Below are positions 5,962 to 6,622 of a DNA stretch of 6,622 bases, piece by piece; position 1 is the stretch's first letter, and every line of letters starts with the position of its first letter. The position numbers and the translations under genes are program-made. The stretch is from assembly GCA_905207535.1 (NCBI GenBank), contig CAJLLX010000104.1:1-6622 (forward strand). The letters are read 5' to 3'. The DNA is from an uncultured Muribaculaceae bacterium (lineage in GTDB: Bacteria; Bacteroidota; Bacteroidia; Bacteroidales; Muribaculaceae). Under the pieces are notes generated by a model that was not told where the DNA came from, did not search any database, and was given only the letters and a program-made list of their open reading frames with translations.

Positions 5962-6008
5962 GGCTGCAAATCAGCTCCCTCTCTTCGTTCAGGGCTGCAA
6001 ATCAGCTC
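5962..6008 (-). repeat. Two 16-bp direct repeats in the exporter leader
   Basis: GGCTGCAAATCAGCTC occurs at 5962-5977 and 5993-6008, identical, with a 31-bp period (about three helical turns). Each copy also holds a 4-bp inverted repeat GCTG/CAGC. They lie between the predicted transcription start and the ATG of the exporter. Size and same-face spacing would fit half-sites of an AraC-family protein; small RNA hairpins in the leader are the alternative. Confidence 0.85.
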
Positions 6009-6025
6009 TTTTTCTTTTTCGCCTG

Positions 6026-6033
6026 CAAAGTTA
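6026..6033 (-). promoter_or_regulatory. -7 element of the metal exporter gene
   Basis: On the minus strand this reads TAACTTTG, a perfect TAnnTTTG, giving a start near 6020 and a leader of about 80 nt. No TTTG or TTG is found 19-21 bp upstream, so the promoter lacks a normal -33 box, as expected if an activator is needed. Confidence 0.55.
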
Positions 6034-6058
6034 ACGCCGCAGCCTCGCCGCGGCGTTA
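6032..6058. promoter_or_regulatory. Inverted repeat overlapping the exporter promoter (operator candidate)
   Basis: TAACGCCGC (6032-6040) and GCGGCGTTA (6050-6058) are a perfect 9-bp inverted repeat with a 9-nt centre. It overlaps two bases of the -7 element and fills the place where the -33 box and spacer should be. No T-run follows on either strand, so a terminator is unlikely. The geometry suits a metal-responsive regulator. Confidence 0.55.
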
Positions 6059-6130
6059 CACCATTCCCGTTTTCTTTTGCAAAATTTCCCCCGCCCCTAC
6101 CCGGCTATTGACCCCATATGGCCTATATAC

Positions 6131-6187
6131 CCAATAAGCCCAATATTGCGCCCATTGGCCAATATGCCACAATAGGGCCAATACCGC
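6131..6187. repeat. Degenerate CCAATA repeats with palindromes
   Basis: CCAATA occurs at 6131, 6140, 6159 and 6178, with the related ACAATA at 6169 and CCCATTGG at 6151, mostly 9-10 bp apart. The tract contains the palindromes CAATATTG (6141-6148) and ATTGGCCAAT (6154-6163), with CCATATGG (6114-6121) just before it. It looks like a decayed tandem array or a cluster of binding sites. Confidence 0.55.
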
Positions 6188-6211
6188 CCCGTTGCGCAGC
6201 TGTTTTTAGTC

Positions 6212-6258
6212 ATCAGAGCTTCAGCTCTGATCCCCATCTAAGCTCTAAGCTCTTAGAT
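6212..6258. repeat. Two adjacent hairpins after the AraC gene
   Basis: ATCAGAGC/GCTCTGAT (6212-6219, 6224-6231) forms an 8-bp stem with a 4-nt loop, and ATCTAAG/CTTAGAT (6236-6242, 6252-6258) a 7-bp stem with a 9-nt loop. They lie 8 nt beyond the regulator's stop. Neither is followed by a T-run on the minus strand, so any role in ending or stabilising that transcript is uncertain. The second loop contains part of a doubled heptad CTAAGCT (6238-6251). Confidence 0.6.
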
Positions 6259-6265
6259 CTCAGCA

Positions 6266-6622
6266 CTAAACCTGGTTTATCGGTATCCGCGGCAGCGCCG
6301 CGCGCATAAACTCGGTGGGCGTCAGCCCCGTCAGCGACTTAAATTGCCGGCTCAGATGCGCCACGCTCGAATATCCCGCCTTGTCGGCAATCTCCGAGAT
6401 GGTCAGCTGCCGGTACGACAGCAACTCCTTCACATACTCCACCCTCTGCGCTATGGCATACTTCTCGACGGTGCGCCCCTCCCGGGCCGAAAACACCCGC
6501 GAGATCACCGAATAGTCGCAGTTGAGGTGGCTCTGCAGGCACGCCGAGAGGTTGAGCCGGCAGTCACCCTCCCTCACATGCTCTATGATCACCAGCTTGG
6601 CCCGCTCCACCAGCTGCGCCTC
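6266..6622 (-). CDS. AraC family transcriptional regulator (5' end outside the window)
   Basis: The visible 118 residues are the C-terminal part of an AraC-type DNA-binding protein; the frame stays open to the right edge (it reads EAQL before VERAKLVII), so the start is not in view. The domain holds two helix-turn-helix units, the first around LSACLQSHLNCDYSVISRVFSA and the second around LTISEIADKAGYSSVAHLSRQFKSLTGLTPTEF, which carries the AraC signature. The sequence, including the tail PRIPINQV, matches from memory a short (about 190-residue) Bacteroidetes AraC type whose N terminus is an HMA-like metal-binding domain with a CxxC motif. That part is not visible here. It lies 327 nt upstream of a metal exporter on the same strand, which supports a metal-sensing role. 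A GTG at 6610 could be misread as the start, but the family continues well upstream. Confidence 0.85.
   Translation of the reverse strand, partial: EAQLVERAKLVIIEHVREGDCRLNLSACLQSHLNCDYSVISRVFSAREGRTVEKYAIAQRVEYVKELLSYRQLTISEIADKAGYSSVAHLSRQFKSLTGLTPTEFMRAALPRIPINQV

Larger units (their letters stand above)
5939..6265. other. 327-nt regulatory region between the regulator and exporter genes
   Basis: No gene is supported. From the exporter outward it contains two copies of a 16-bp direct repeat, a perfect -7 element, a 9-bp inverted repeat against that element, a 10-bp palindrome TTTTGCAAAA (6075-6084), a CCAATA-rich degenerate repeat with three palindromes, and two hairpins just after the regulator's stop codon. 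This density is unusual for the window. Confidence 0.75.

Noticed and set aside
6032..6058. Rho-independent terminator
   Set aside because: The GC-rich stem has no T-run on either strand, so an operator reading is preferred.
6212..6258. Attachment site or insertion-sequence ends
   Set aside because: The inverted repeats are short hairpins with no transposase, integrase or target duplication nearby.

Overview
The window looks like a chromosomal stretch of a Bacteroidota gut-type bacterium, most likely Bacteroidales and perhaps Muribaculaceae (the family is an inference). The reasons are the gene content (a DUF4421 barrel protein, a small PorT-like outer-membrane barrel, a short AraC regulator of a type known from Bacteroidetes), starts without Shine-Dalgarno sequences, and several matches to the Bacteroidetes promoter (-33 TTTG, 19-21 bp, -7 TAnnTTTG).

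Layout. 70/91-1197 (+) encodes a DUF4421 outer-membrane-type protein. It converges on an NlpC/P60 peptidase at 1491-2102 (-); the gap holds a striking 7-bp tandem array at 1263-1360. An outer-membrane beta-barrel protein at 2267-2902 (-) follows. Its promoter faces that of a SufT/MIP18-like Fe-S assembly protein at 3012-3332 (+), which is probably co-transcribed with lpxH at 3424-4209 (+; lipid A synthesis). A 421-nt gap (4210-4630) holds a weak lpxH terminator, a well-spaced promoter with no gene behind it (candidate small RNA, about 90 nt), and a strong bidirectional terminator at 4572-4601. The right third is a probable metal-homeostasis locus on the minus strand. An AraC-type regulator runs off the right edge (6266-6622). 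A 327-nt regulatory region follows it, dense in inverted and direct repeats. Last comes a Cu/Zn-type efflux permease fused to a C-terminal heavy-metal-associated (HMA) domain (4631-5938).

How the genes work together. The left and centre are mostly envelope functions: cell-wall hydrolysis, outer-membrane barrels and lipid A. The right end reads as a sensor plus exporter: the AraC protein would control the exporter through the repeats between them, and the exporter carries its own CopZ-like metal-binding domain. The points most worth a second look are the possible internal start that would release this domain as a free 69-residue metallochaperone, the operator-like repeats in front of the exporter, the orphan small-RNA unit, and the heptad array.
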